64,000 bases of DNA from Ancylostoma caninum. Its lineage: Eukaryota > Nematoda > Chromadorea > Rhabditida > Ancylostomatidae. Every line of letters starts with the position of its first letter. Position 1 is the first letter of the stretch. A program made the position numbers and the translations under genes. The stretch spans positions 434,001 to 498,000 of the forward strand of contig JBAJFG010000454.1 in NCBI GenBank assembly GCA_037903475.1. The letters are read 5' to 3'. Below, in pieces: positions 1-13,100 of the stretch. Below the pieces are notes generated by a model that saw only the letters and a list, made by a program, of their open reading frames with translations, was not told where the DNA came from and made no database searches.

Positions 1-472
1 GCATTGTCAGATGAGCTGCCATTGTTCCGCGCGCGGTTTCACGACTATTCAGTAGTCGCCCATCAGAAATCGTGGTTACCTTCCATACACTAGCCACCTC
101 GGCAACATGTATTCCCATTTTGGTACGCTCTCCTCCAGGAATTTCAAGAACCACAACAATTATTTTTGACGCCAGCAAAAGCTCCCGAGCTAGAATGTCT
201 TCTTACCACCTTAAGTGGGTATGTTTACCTAATTAAACAGACAACTTCGAAGCCTCTTATGGCAACAGCTGAATCTATCGCTGTAAGATCTCGTTCTCAT
301 TGCAATTTACCTCGACAAGGTGCTTAGGCAGATCCTCAAGAAAATTTTTCATATGATTCTTGGCGAAAGAACTGTGAGGAACGAGTCCGTCCACACGATC
401 CGGTCCTATCGGTTCTCCAAGAAGTACGAAACACCTTTTTCTATTGTTAATTTCTAAGTTACGAGTGATTTC
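1..472 (-). CDS. Exon-like minus-strand reading frames, unrecognised gene, partial
   Basis: Two minus-strand stretches look like exons of a gene that continues beyond the left edge. The first, complement 311-472, follows a TTCCCAG acceptor, encodes 54 codons (EITRNLEINNRKRC... ending KHLVE) and stops at a gtaaat donor. The second, complement 1-189, follows an ATTCTAG acceptor and is open to the window edge (reads ...IIVVVLEIPGGERTKMG...). The two do not join directly: the first ends in phase 0 while the second needs phase 1, so a small exon is missing, one boundary is wrong, or this is a decayed gene. I do not recognise the protein. The codon content looks protein-like rather than low complexity, unlike the poly-Phe frames at 459-905. 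Confidence 0.3.
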
Positions 473-3400
473 CTGGGAACTCCGAGCTCCGCCCACTTTT
501 TCTGGTCTTATAGGTGCTTTTATTATTTGCATGTGTGATGGGTATCAAAAGTTGCTTTCTCCTCTCGAGGACAAGTCTTTTTTTTTTTTCGCAAAGCCAA
601 CAATTTATAAAACACCATGGAATACACATAATCCAGAAAAATCCGGTTTCTTTTTTTTTCAAGATATTTTCCAGTTTTTTGCTTTTTTTTGTGGCCAAAT
701 CTTCGCCGGAACCACCAAAATTTACATACATACGTACACAAGGACGAATACTCATACATACACAAGTATATGTATAAACACATACATGCATACCATCCAA
801 AAATCCACAAGAGTCTACAAAACATATAACTTCTTTCGAATTTTTGCCCAAATTTGCATTTTTAGCCGGATCTTTCTCCAACATCGTTCCACTTTAAACA
901 GATGATCGTAAACTTCCCAGCAAAGAATGCTACTACCCTTATTTGGTGATTCCATGGATTGATCCACTCATTTTTGGTCTGTCCTTAGTTTCTACCCTTG
1001 CTTCCTTTCACCTCCAGCCTTACCCCACCCCTACCTCTTTACCAATTTTCGCACTTCCATTCATTAATCCTTCAGTTTTCCTCTTATCACACGGATGGAC
1101 ATGACTTTTTCAGAACTTAATCTTCTTAAAAGCGCTAACGCATCTGGTGCTCTTGGACACGGGCGAAATTCTGTTGAAAGGGAAGATAACATCGTTTCAT
1201 AATTGGGAAGCAGGATTATTTCATGTCATTAGAGCCTACATAACTCTATGAAGAGCTCCGCTAAGGTGTCTGCTGTAAGAAGCTTATGTTATTCGTTAGT
1301 GTTGATGCTTTTTCTTTTTTTCTAACTTAGCAAGTCCTACTTGTTGAATCTTTACGCAAGTATAGGTTTTGCGCACCTTAGAGAGCAATAAAAATAAGAC
1401 AAATTAAAAAAATAAGTCATATGGGTCTTTCCCAAGGATTTGACATAGCACCCCGCAGAAGTTGTTCTTCAGCTCCCTAGAGACAAGAAAAAATAGTCAT
1501 TTAAGGTCGTAGCATCGTTCCGAAGGCCTATTCAAGAAGAATAGGCGGAAATTCTGTGACATTTTAGCCGCCAGCTCTATTTTTTTCCTAGAGGTAAAGC
1601 AAGCAAGTGATATGAAACGTACCTTGCTTCCTGATTTCGAGCACCTTCCTCATCATCAGCCAGTGCGCACTGATCCTATCTCGCTAATGTGAATCCTAGA
1701 AAAACACTCGTTATAAATGCAGGACCCATATCCAATATATTTAAGAGTGGAAGGGAAAACACAGCGGCCATATGTCCATTCTCACCTGATTTTATCCACT
1801 CTGCTCTCCTGTATAACTTATCCATCCGTGTTTTCATTTTTTTGGCACAAGTGCGGTGTCGTTGGATGAAGATGACCTGTAATAAAACGGGTGGATTTAT
1901 ATACCCACGGATATATTTTTTATTGAATAGCAGATTCTCTAAACCAGGCTAACATACATTCTAGAGCTCATTTATCCGACTGGATAAAGTAGACGGGATA
2001 CAGTCTAGGTTTAGAGGGTAAGTTATTGTGATTGCGCCAAAAGTTTCCGGATGGGGATAAATTGAAAGCAAGGAGCTACAGAATCGTGCAAATAAATTCT
2101 TCTTCACCTGAATTAAACCCCTTCTCAAAAAGACATCTGAACTAACATTTCCCTTTCCCATATTGGTGTTTCTGTTGGTTTTGAATGTTTCTTTTTAGGT
2201 TCTTTCCGGTTTCGCTGTGTTCAACTAGTTTGTCCGATTTTTCACCTTGAGATGACTAAATGTGACACACCTATATACTGTAATAGGTGAATAAAATAGG
2301 TAAAAGTGGAGAAAAGGCGGTTTCCATAATGAATATGAATCTATAAATCCTCCATTTCATATTTCATATCGTAGACGAATTGTTTTTTTTTATCCACATG
2401 CTATAGTGCTTCACTGGGGAACATATCAGCTGTGAAGACATTAGAGAAGGAGAGAACGCGAGAAATAGTGCTGTGCTCGGAGAGGTAAGCGAGAAATGCT
2501 GGTCATAGGCACAAATATTTAACTGTCGCCATTTTTGAAACGGACCATAAAGGGATTTGAGGAAAAAAAAACTCGCAAAAAAAGCTTATAAGAATCTTTT
2601 TACCTCTGTCGCTTCGATCAAGTTTCGTTTAAGCATGCAGTGAAGCGAGAATTTCTCCGAAATTTTGAAGATTCGGACTGGGATCCACGAAAAGTTTACC
2701 CTGCAAGCCAACACCGGTTAACCTAATTGGTTATGCTATACCCTATGAAATTCTAGGACACATAGCACGTAAAAGTTGTTAGCAAATCTGCTATCACTCA
2801 GTTATTTATGTTTTCCTGAAGCCCAGCCCTGGGGATCTCCATGAAAATTGAGGAAAACTCGAAAGAAAAGCTCTATATGGAGTGAAAAAGCTTCAGATTT
2901 GCTGTATTAGAGAAGGCAGTTGGTGAAAATACGGAAAAAACGTGAAAAATCCAGAAAATTTGCAGAATCCACGTAGAAATCGCTCCATTGTGGCGAGGAA
3001 CCTCAAAAAAGACAGGTTCCCGGCGACGACGCTCAATTTTTGCGCCAAAATCGATCGCGATATCGATTTGATCAGCCGTAGATCAAGATCACTGCGGGAA
3101 AGCATGCGATCGCATCCGCCTGGCGTCCCAATTTCTTCTGGAAAATTTGTCACAATTATCCGTGTTCTCCGCACTTTCTCCACCACACTTTCGTTCCCGC
3201 CAAAACCGCGTAGTTCATCTCGGTGCTTTCGCTCGTTCACACGTCGCTGCGCCGCCATTCACTCAGCTGCCGCTGACCCCGCCCCCTGGTCCACCCTCTT
3301 CTTGAGTTATCTAGCACTGAAACCCCTCCCACCCCGCTTGTGTGACTAGGAATGAGTCGCGTTCTCGAGGATTACTCGAGTAATTTCATCATATTTTGGC

Positions 3401-4137
3401 TTTCACTGTTCTCCTTCCACTATTTACTGTTGCGCATTTACATTTTTACAGTACTCTTAGCAATGTTTTCTGGTTGGGACCTTCTGAATCGCCTGAAAGT
3501 GTGATAGGTACCATCTATGTCCATATTTGTAGGAAATTAATTCAATTTACCAGTTCTTGTCCTCATTTTGCTCTCATTTCAGTGTTATACCGAAGTCCTT
3601 GTGCCAAATGTCCCGGATGATGACGTCATTTCCGGAGACTTTCTTGCTAAGGCTCTGCATTCCCTCGTCTACCTCCTATTTATCCCAACAATTGTACGAA
3701 TACCCCCCCCCCCTCACCTCCTCCGCTTCATACTTGAGAATCACCGTTAGACGTGCGTTCATAAATAATTCGCTGTTGTTTAGGCGCGCTTTTCAAAATT
3801 TTGGATAGGTGACGCTTGAAATTACGATGGGAAAATTTGCGAACGTGTTGCGTTGACACGCTTTTTATGGAGCTGCTGGTGCTACAGAGCGTTATCTATA
3901 TGGACAATCAGCCCCGTATCTTTGCTCAAACACGTCGTGCACATTCCTGCGAGCGCCACACGCCGTCGATCGATGGCGATCGATAATCGATTGCTTAACC
4001 TCTGCTAGGGATTTTACTCCTCTCATTACTGCCAGTTACATGAGCATTCCTCTGCTTGAAGTCGTCGTTTTTTTTTTGTTTTTCGTGTGCTGTCGCCCCT
4101 TCAGTAGGTCACATTTTACTTCTATTTCATCTACAGG
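473..4137. other. Upstream region of the myosin gene, no clear gene
   Basis: No coding exon could be supported here. The stretch 560-720 is T-rich with runs of T. Between about 2890 and 3350 the sequence becomes clearly richer in G and C, with long open frames on both strands (121 aa minus, 135 aa plus) that are mirror images of each other; this looks like a promoter or 5' exon rather than protein. A run of C lies near 3701-3713. The region ends in a pyrimidine-rich acceptor (TTTCATCTACAG) immediately before the myosin start. Confidence 0.5.
4125..4137 (+). promoter_or_regulatory. Acceptor one base before the myosin start (probable SL trans-splice site)
   Basis: TTTCATCTACAG followed by a single G and then ATG at 4138. 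In nematodes an acceptor so close to the start codon with no matching upstream coding exon usually takes the 22-nt spliced leader. An upstream 5'UTR exon, perhaps in the GC-rich patch at 2890-3350, is the alternative. Confidence 0.5.
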
Positions 4138-7100
4138 ATGGCTGTAGCCGAACACGACCCCAAGGAATTTGGGGTCGAAGACCTGTTGCTGCTCTCGACA
4201 CTCGATCAACAAAGCATTGTTGACAACCTTAAGCTGAGGTCAGTAGGGGTTTTTTTCCAGATTTATTTTTCTTTTTGAATAGTATTTATTACAAGTTGCT
4301 CGCCTTTCTGGAATCGCATTTGAATTTCACTGGATTTTTTCCTCCACTTTTTACTCTGAAATTTCATCCTTTGCCCTCGTTAGGGCTCCAGTTCCGTGCC
4401 CTTTGGGTGCTCTTGAAATCGAAGATTTATTGCAAGCACATTGTTTACTTTGCCTGTCTCGACGTTTTTTCGTGTCATTTTTAGCGTCAGTCGTAATAAC
4501 TCCTATAAACTTCCAATTTCCCTCTTCCTCAGATGAAAAACTCGTTTTTCGGCAACGCTGTTTTTGTTAATGTCCATGTTACAGTCCGCTGATGCTCTTC
4601 TATCTCTGCATGAGTAAAAATTTTCCAAAACTACTTCTCAAAATGGGCGAAAACTTTGCATTAATCTACGTTCAGGTTCTTGGTTTTACTATTTTTCAAT
4701 AATTTTATTCAATTGCTTGAATTTAAAGTTGATTTTTCTTACCAAATTTGCTCTTGAAATTCTGGACCTGGATGGATAATTGATGTTACCCAGGGTAAAC
4801 CTGTCGACGCTGTTGTATTAATTTGAAATATTAGCACCTTACAATAGCTAATCTCAATGATGCATGCGGCTTCTGATGGTGTTGAACCTTTAACGAGGCG
4901 CACACATCTCGGCCTGGGTGCACGATTGAGGTTACCCATGGTAAACATATTACCTACTACCGTACCTAAATTTACCCTCTATCTGGCAGCTATCAACACG
5001 TTTTTCTGTGTATGTGTTGTTGTTGTCTATATCTGTCCGCTACCCTGCATGAATAATCATACCTGGGAGATTACCCATCCTTTTAACTATGGGTCTGGGC
5101 TAAGTTTCATGTGCCCCTTATAGTCTGTTTTGGCCTCCAGATGGTAGAAATACTCACATTTAGTACTGACTGCCTGAGAAACCACCACTAATTCGCTGTT
5201 TTGGAAAGAAACCTTGAGCCGCATATATCATTTAGATTACCAAGGGTAAACACGTGGACATCGCAAAAGTATACTCATCATTGACGCGGATATCAACAAG
5301 TTTACCCCGGGTAATCCCAGTGGTGCGTCTAAGCCCTTGAATTTCCGTGTATTTTAGGTGACCGAGGCCTCTTACCCTTTAATTTCTCCTTGAGCTTAAA
5401 CTATCGACGAGTGGGTTTTTACACCTTTCTATGGAGTTATCCATGGGTTATCTATGGTTTCTGGAGAGTTTGCTGGGTTAATCAGCAAAATATGTAGTAC
5501 CTGCTGGAACGCAGGTCATTGATAGATCACCCTTGGTTGGGTGAACTTTGGTTTTTTAAAGAGCTGCTGGTTTGGCCATAATGCACTATGGGGCACATGG
5601 ATGGATTATTGGATTGGGTGTACTATGAATGGATGTTGATCGCTCGATGGTCTTTTGTTCCAAGCGGAAAAAAATTGTTATTTCTAGAAGTTTTACTTAA
5701 CCTATCCATTCACATCGGGCATTTTTTACACTTATCCATAATGACATTAATTCTCTCGAATAAATGGACAATTTATTAAATCGTCCTGAAAAAAATTACA
5801 TTTTCCTCTTGGTATCCATACCTATGCTACCATTCCTCCATCCCCTAAAGTTCAACCAGCAGCCTCTTCCGGTTCTTGGGAGCCATAGCTCTTGTCATGT
5901 GACGAGCCGTGATATCTCCCACTTCATCTCTCATTTTAAATGTCAGTTTTGCCGCCGTGAATCAACCGTCAACAGCACACAACCGAGTTATTTAGTGTGA
6001 AAAGATTGTTGACTCATGACTCACTACAGAGTAAAGTCACTGAGATGTTAAGAATCCCCTACTTCCGCTGTGTAATTGCACAATATACATCTCCACGTCG
6101 CCAGTTTTTCCTCTGGCAAAAGGCATCCATGCATTTCACGTCACATGCTACTTATCTTATCGCATCGCAGTGTAAATGCTGTTTCTTCTGGGCGTTGCCC
6201 AGCCAGTGGAAACACTAGTAGATTCCTAGCTTTTGGCTACAGGTTCAGTTACCCAGGGTAAAAACTGCCTCGCCATTAGGGAAAAATGTGTCGCCTCTGT
6301 AAACAATAAGGGTCGGGGTCGGCGATCGAGGTAGGTCTGGAATTAGCGCGAAATCTGCATAACTGGAATATTTCACCGTCCGAGTGAGCGACAATGTTTA
6401 TACTACCGTGGCGGAAACTTCAACCGGGTGATTGTAAACGTAGTGAAGGGGAACGGATCGGATACTAGTGAACAGGCTCGCCGGCTGGTTTACTGGATTG
6501 CGTGGAGCCGAGCGGAGGACTGGAATGATTTCGAATATCCTGCTTTCTCTGGGAAAGCTTTGAGAATTGGGAAAAACTGGGTGATGGAACTCAAGCAATC
6601 ATCTCCTCTTTTTTCCAGTACGATTTGTCTTGGAATGTCCCTGTTCTGAATCCCCTCTTAGACCCCTGGTGACGTTGTTTCTTGTCCATTAGGTCACGAA
6701 AATTTTCAGGAAACTGCATGTTGTCTTTAAGCCCACATGAATAACAATTGGGTATTTTTACAAGAAATCTTTTAGTAAATATCTGAATCACTGCGAACTG
6801 TTTTCCCATACAGTACTTACAGCACAGTACATACGATCCCTGCGTCATCAACCCAAAATCCTCAAGCAAACTCAACTGAGTGTTCCCTACATATAATAGC
6901 CTAAAGACCTCAGTGTCAAAATTTACAAAGAAAAAATTAAAATTTTCTTACTAAATCGTTGCCTTTATGTATTCCCCTAGAATGTTTGCTGTAGAGTTTA
7001 GTGATCGCAGGCAAAAATTTCTCTTAAAAACAACAAACAAATAAGAAAATCAAACATAACCTTTAAATGATAACATTGATATACACATTAACATCCTTGA

Positions 7101-10100
7101 AATTGAAAAAAAACTTCTTTTTATTGGATCCATATTTATATAACTTAAATGGTACGGGCTTTTTCAGTTAGTTCTTCGTCCACTTCCTACACCCCCCCCC
7201 CCCCTCCCTCCTCCCCTCTCTTCGCCATGTTGCTGCGGTTTTTTGGCCAATTATAAGCTGAACTTATCGCAAATTTTGCCTGTACAATTCAATTTAGCTT
7301 CACTCGAAGATCCTCCTTGGAAATTTTCCTCGGTAAATGAGCTTACATTCCCTATCGAGCTGTTTTTTTGTCAGTTAAGGTCCTACATAGGTTCAGCTGA
7401 ACAGGTACTGCAGTGGTTGCGAATAATCAATCAGTCAGTGCCCGGAGTGAGGTTGTTTTCAGGTTTCCTCAGTTCTACTGGGAACATCTTGAAGCAATCC
7501 CGTACACATACATATATTTCCTTGTTCCTTACTACACAAGCGATTTTGATGAATTCTTCTTTATCCAAAGAATTTCGGTTTCTATGAAGTGCATCAGCCT
7601 AAACCACTATTTTTATCGCAGTATTTTGGACACAGTTGCAGGTTTTTCATTGTAGAATTAATGAGACCTAGTCCTGGATGCATCATTGAGATTACCCAGA
7701 GTAAATGTGCTAGCGCCCGTGTTGACAATTAACGAATTTGAGAGTGTTAACACGTTTACCCCAGGGTAATCTCAGTGATGCACGTGGCCCTTAGTCTCTT
7801 CTCCCGCACCGCGATGAGGTTTTTTAGAAGTATGAGCTGCGTATTCCAATGTGGTCTTCTCGATGTGTGAATTACACCAAGGCATTTATCCTGAAATAAC
7901 CAAGGAGTTTATAACCACTGTGTAATTTGGCATCCAATACTAATCCCATTCGCCCCATTGCACTGTCACATCTTACCTAAAAAAGGTAAAGCTATCCCGC
8001 AATTTCTGGATTATTTCACAACCTCGTTGCTTCCCACAATCAATGCAGTGCAATTTCTGAGAAGGGCAAGAACTAAGAAATGTGTTACAACAACAACGCC
8101 CTAGCGGGTGCTGAATTCCACTGGAGCAAAATTGAAAAATGAGTCACCATGAGGCTTGCGAAATTGAACTGCTCATGCTCCAAGCAAGCCAATCAACTTT
8201 CCCAGAATTGCGAAACAATGAGCTGCGGCTAGGGGAATGGCCGAATGGGGAGCTGTTTGCTAGTACTTCATGAGTTCGGACTTAGGGGTTTCCAAGAATC
8301 TGGGAGAGGCTAGTCCATGAATGGAGTGTGGTATGGGGCTTAGGGATCCTCGCTCATGGTAACTGTTCCCAATAAAAGAAAATTTGGAGAGGGGTTTTTG
8401 TGTTTCCACGTGGTTTCTTCTCTTTTTTTTCTGATTATCAGAACTGCAGTATATCAATCAGAGTCAGGACAGAATTAAAGTCATATCATATGATTGATGA
8501 TTTAGGTAGCGGTGAAAAAAAATCTTACATTCGAGAGAGCCCTTTCCTTCTTTTAGTGATGGATTCCTCCTTCTTCATGCACACGAATTTTTAAAATAAT
8601 TCGTTGTTGAATATTTGAATTGATGTACATCTGGTACCATCTAATGCATTATTCAATCCTAAGCGATGGAAAAAAATCTTATTGACCGGTGCAAAGGATT
8701 TTATATTGAGAAAACCGCTTCATTCTAATTGGTGATTACATGAAACTTTTTGTAAATTCCCTATAGGGAGATCTTAGGGAAATCCTTTGCTTTGCTAACT
8801 TTTTCCTCGGTTTCACTTGATTTACCAACAGCAGATGTAGCAGTTTTCCTGTCTTTCACGATATCTAGTGCCCCTACTGCAGGAAGTGCATTCCTTCACA
8901 ACAAGAGGTTCTAAAAATTCCTAGAGGTAGCATTACTAGGTGTTGTTGAGACGCCTTCACACAGTGTAACTCGGAAAAATCTGGAGAATTCTGGAATTCT
9001 TCTCAAGTTATTTTGAGTTTCTTTCTCGCACTGGAACAGTTACGCTTCACTTATTTGTTAATGCAGTGTTTCTGATTTCGAAGTTCCACTTCTTAGCTAA
9101 GAGGAGGGCTGATTTATTTGCGGAAAATTGGAGTGTAGGAGCGGATACAGTCTTTCTGAACCATGGAGCACACAAAATGATTAACTCTTTTCCTTCGCAT
9201 GATCACTACTGTCCTGTTTTTTTTTTCGTTTCATGTTGTTTGAGCGATCAAATAAAATTAGCAAACCACATATTGCGATGCAGCGAATTCCATATTTGGT
9301 TATACAGTGCCATCTGTAACTCATGAGAAAAAAGCGACTGGCGACGGATTAATTCGTCAGCACTGTAACTCCCTCTGAAAGGAACCTCTTCGAAATCTGA
9401 TCACACTTCCGGATTCTTTATCAAAATTGGATCTGAAAAACATAGGAAGTCATTGGAATTCCGAGTTTAAAACATTTTTTCGAAAATTTGAATTTTTGCC
9501 TCAGCTATGGGCTAAAAAAATAATGGAAAAGTGGTGGGATTTGCGAAAATTCCCGAGAAATGAATGCTTCTTTGCTTCTCTGCTTTGTGTCGAATGATTT
9601 ACTCACGTGTATGACTCTGTGTTATTCTAACGAATTTCCGAATTTTGATGTTTCGTATCGGCTTCAGGATTTTAGCTACTGGTGAGCTAGATCACAGAAA
9701 TTTAATCAAGGTTTTCTTCAACGGGAATCCTGAAGAATATTGGGCAGTTTCCCGTACTTGTTGCGAAAATTGAACAGCGATGATGGTCCACTTTACGAGT
9801 TGCTAAAGCCGTTCTTTGGCAGAAAAAGTCTATGGACAAAGATTTACTAGGGTGGCATTCATCATAGAGTTTACCCTTAGTAAACGCGATTACCCTCGAT
9901 GTTTACCTTCTGCTGTAGAGGCCCGCGCGACGCGTTAAATTCAGTGACCACAACAAAAGTCCAAATATAACACAAGAGAATGTGGAAAGCTCAAAATTAG
10001 CCTCAATAGTCTCTTCTACATTCGAAAAAAATGGAATCACGACGGGCTGTGCACTTTTCGCACATTTTTCCTTTGTCATCGCTCTTGTACTTAGTGAAAA

Positions 10101-13100
10101 CCACTTTAATGCACTAACTCGGTAAAAAAAAACAACGGTTTTTCGAGTGGGTTTCGCTCGAAACTGCTGTATAGTGCCTAAAAATAGGACCGGTTAACGG
10201 CCAAACAGCACTTCGCGTTACTCTAGCACTTACGTCTTGGGCCAATGTTTGCCCTATCCTGGCACATATTCATGACGGAGTGTGTGCACAAACGGGCAGC
10301 GTTATCGGTTATCCCATAGGTGTATGTGGGGGGGGGGGGGGGGGGGGGGGGGGGTGAGCACCAGAGGATCTCATTATCTTCATCCACAAGATCAAGACGA
10401 GTTTAAAAAACAGAGGGTAGTATAAGTATGAAAACTTTTACCCATTGATGACCGCGCCCGTTTTCCCGTGTTGCCATACTGCTGCATGCTTTGCCTTCTT
10501 TCTCAGCAGATGAAATTTCTAACATAGGTTTTTATAGTTCAGAGATTTAATCAGAATAATAACTAGGAAAATTGATTGGATCAGTGGAGCTAAACGATGT
10601 TTCAAACGGCAACATGTGAGAAGGGGATGCGCTGCACCGGTGAGCCGCACGGTCGTTAGTTGGTTAAATTCTCCAGGCAGTCCGAATGGTTTTGCACTAG
10701 TAGGTCATGCAATACTTTTTCTTCTATCTGATCACTTCTATATACTAGTAGATCTTACACATAACCATTTTGTGGGCAACAAGTGGTATAAAATGGTAGT
10801 ACAGGAACTGTACCAGTCTTTCTGGTTTGCCTTAGTGGACCACTTCTCTGTTTGCGGTTCATCATTATCTAACTGCATTTCCATTAAACCAGCTGCTCTA
10901 ATTCACTGGTTGAATTTGTTTGGAACTTCCTTGGGAACTACTGTTGAAAGGGTCCACTACCCGGGGGCACTACGGAAGTCTCACAACAGGCCTAAAGGCC
11001 TAGTTCTTAGCTCCGCAACCAGAAAATGTAAAAAGTACATCCTTGGTTAATTTGTTCATTTATTTATTTATTTGTTTATTTATTTATTTTCACTACAAAG
11101 TGTGAAGAGCACATTGCAACTCTCCAAAACGAGGGTAGAGAAGAACACTGACAATTGCATAGGAGGTTTTTGGAAGTATCACTTCAGATTATGTTCGGAT
11201 TGCAGCTTAATGAGGCTCTTATACATATCTTATATATTATTTGTTTATTTATTTGTGGATTGCATGTCAACACATGTTATGAGAACAAATAACAATAAAA
11301 TAAAACGTAAAAACACGAAAAACACAAGTGGCAGCGACAAAACATACACCAATACACAGGTATAGAACGAAGGACGTCTTTGATTCTCTATTCTAGCTCC
11401 TCCTTCATTGATTATGATTTTATCCTACCCGGAATTCCTGGTAACATCTGCACACTTCCTCTGTTATTGAATCACGCTATACAGTAGTTTCCATCGACAT
11501 GGTAGAAACACCTGTAATAAAGTTTTGTTTACAAAACTAACTCAAACGTTTACAAACCGACGCGATCGGCATCATAACAGGCACGACCTTGTGCGGCGGA
11601 TTAGCCGCAACTCGTGTTGAATTGCCGCCTTGCTCTCGACCTCATTCCACTTAGGGAATAGCTTTTTCTCTTGGCCCAGTGCCAAATGGTGAGACGAACT
11701 GCAAAGAAAGAAATCGCAGCGGTACAGCTGCAATTTGTCACAGCTTTTTCGCTTTCATTAGGGAAACGAGAGAAAAACTGGTGAAGTATCATTTCCAGAA
11801 CCGGGGAAGTTCTTCTCGTGGAGGTCTGTGCCACTTAAGGAAGCTCTCGAAACCGATATAAATTTACCTCTGAGTGCACGAGTTTTTGACGGCGGTTCTA
11901 AACCCGTTGCAAGTGTTCTGAGTATTTGCCGAACGCCTTAGCTGACGCACGCACATTTCGCCCCGCTTTTCGGAGTTTAGTGTGCTTCAGCAGCCACGGG
12001 ACCGCTATCTTCCGTTCGTTGATGTCAGTTTGCCAGAGAGCGGGGTACGAGAAACATACTAATGTCGGTGTTCTAGGATGATGCTGATTAGATGGTGACG
12101 TTTGTCTAGGAGGAAATAGCAGAGCGCATTCGTCGCATGGCCATATGGAGACGAAAGGTCGTGATGCATCATGTCCATCACATCTTCCGCAATGGGTTGA
12201 ATTTTGTTCTCCAAGGATTTCAACAATCCTTTACGGCTGTGAAACTTGGGTGTGGACAAGAGAACTCGCCATAGCCCATCGATCAGCCCAAAGACGACTA
12301 GAGCGTACCATTCTTGGTATTCGACTGCCCAAAAAGGTGAAAGCAAGGGTGATAAGGCGCAGAACAGGCCTCAAAGATTGGGTTCTATCTGCTCTCAGAA
12401 AAAAATGGGTGTATGCCAAGAAAGTCGCTACGGGAAAGCAAACATGGGCTCAGATAGCTACTGATTGGACTCCAGAAAACAGGAGAAGTCGAGGCAGACC
12501 TCAAAAACGATGGATTGATGACATAGCGGAGTTCCAGGAGAAAAGATCCAAAGATGTGATGTCGAACTGGAAACAGCTTGTGATTGGAGATGATAAGAAG
12601 ACTGCTGAGTTCTACGCAAAGAAAGTACAACACCTATTGTATCGTTGCGATATTGAATCCAAATAAAGAATAAAGAATAAAGGGTTCCTGGTTTTTTTCT
12701 TGAAGAGTACTCTAGGCTATGATATTGTTGCAGAAATGATTTTCTCTTCCGAAATTATCAAATTTAACAGAAATTCTCCCAGCGATGCTTAGAGACAGCA
12801 TTTTTTTACCGCTGCATGGAGATTGGCAAGGAACACTGACGCTAAGATGACATTTCTGCTAAGATAAGCCCTACTGTAGTCTCAAGCGCTGATGAAGATC
12901 ACTATATTTTCCAAAGTAGCTTATCTGTCCACTCTTAGATGACATGTAGATTTTCCCTTTCGACTGGAAGTGCATCAGATGACACGCCAGCTCGGATCAG
13001 TCAAGATATCGCTGAGTGATCATCTAGAGCGACAAAGGACACCATGATTTGTGAGCCGCGCCGATCTGACGCATCAGACGTGCAGCTCATTTTCTGCGTG

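Noticed and set aside
444..905. Overlapping plus- and minus-strand frames up to 153 aa
   Set aside because: Phe/Lys/Thr/His-rich translation of T runs and an ACAT-type repeat; no splice structure or protein-like composition.
2893..3349. Frames of 121 aa (minus) and 135 aa (plus) in a GC-rich patch
   Set aside because: They overlap on opposite strands with mirrored composition, lack recognisable motifs and probably reflect a promoter or untranslated exon.
10616..11050. 144-aa plus-strand frame
   Set aside because: Starts inside the end of a small repeat element and shows no family features; Leu/Phe/His-rich, no exon signals.
12059..12346. 95-aa minus-strand frame
   Set aside because: Antisense shadow of the LINE fragment.
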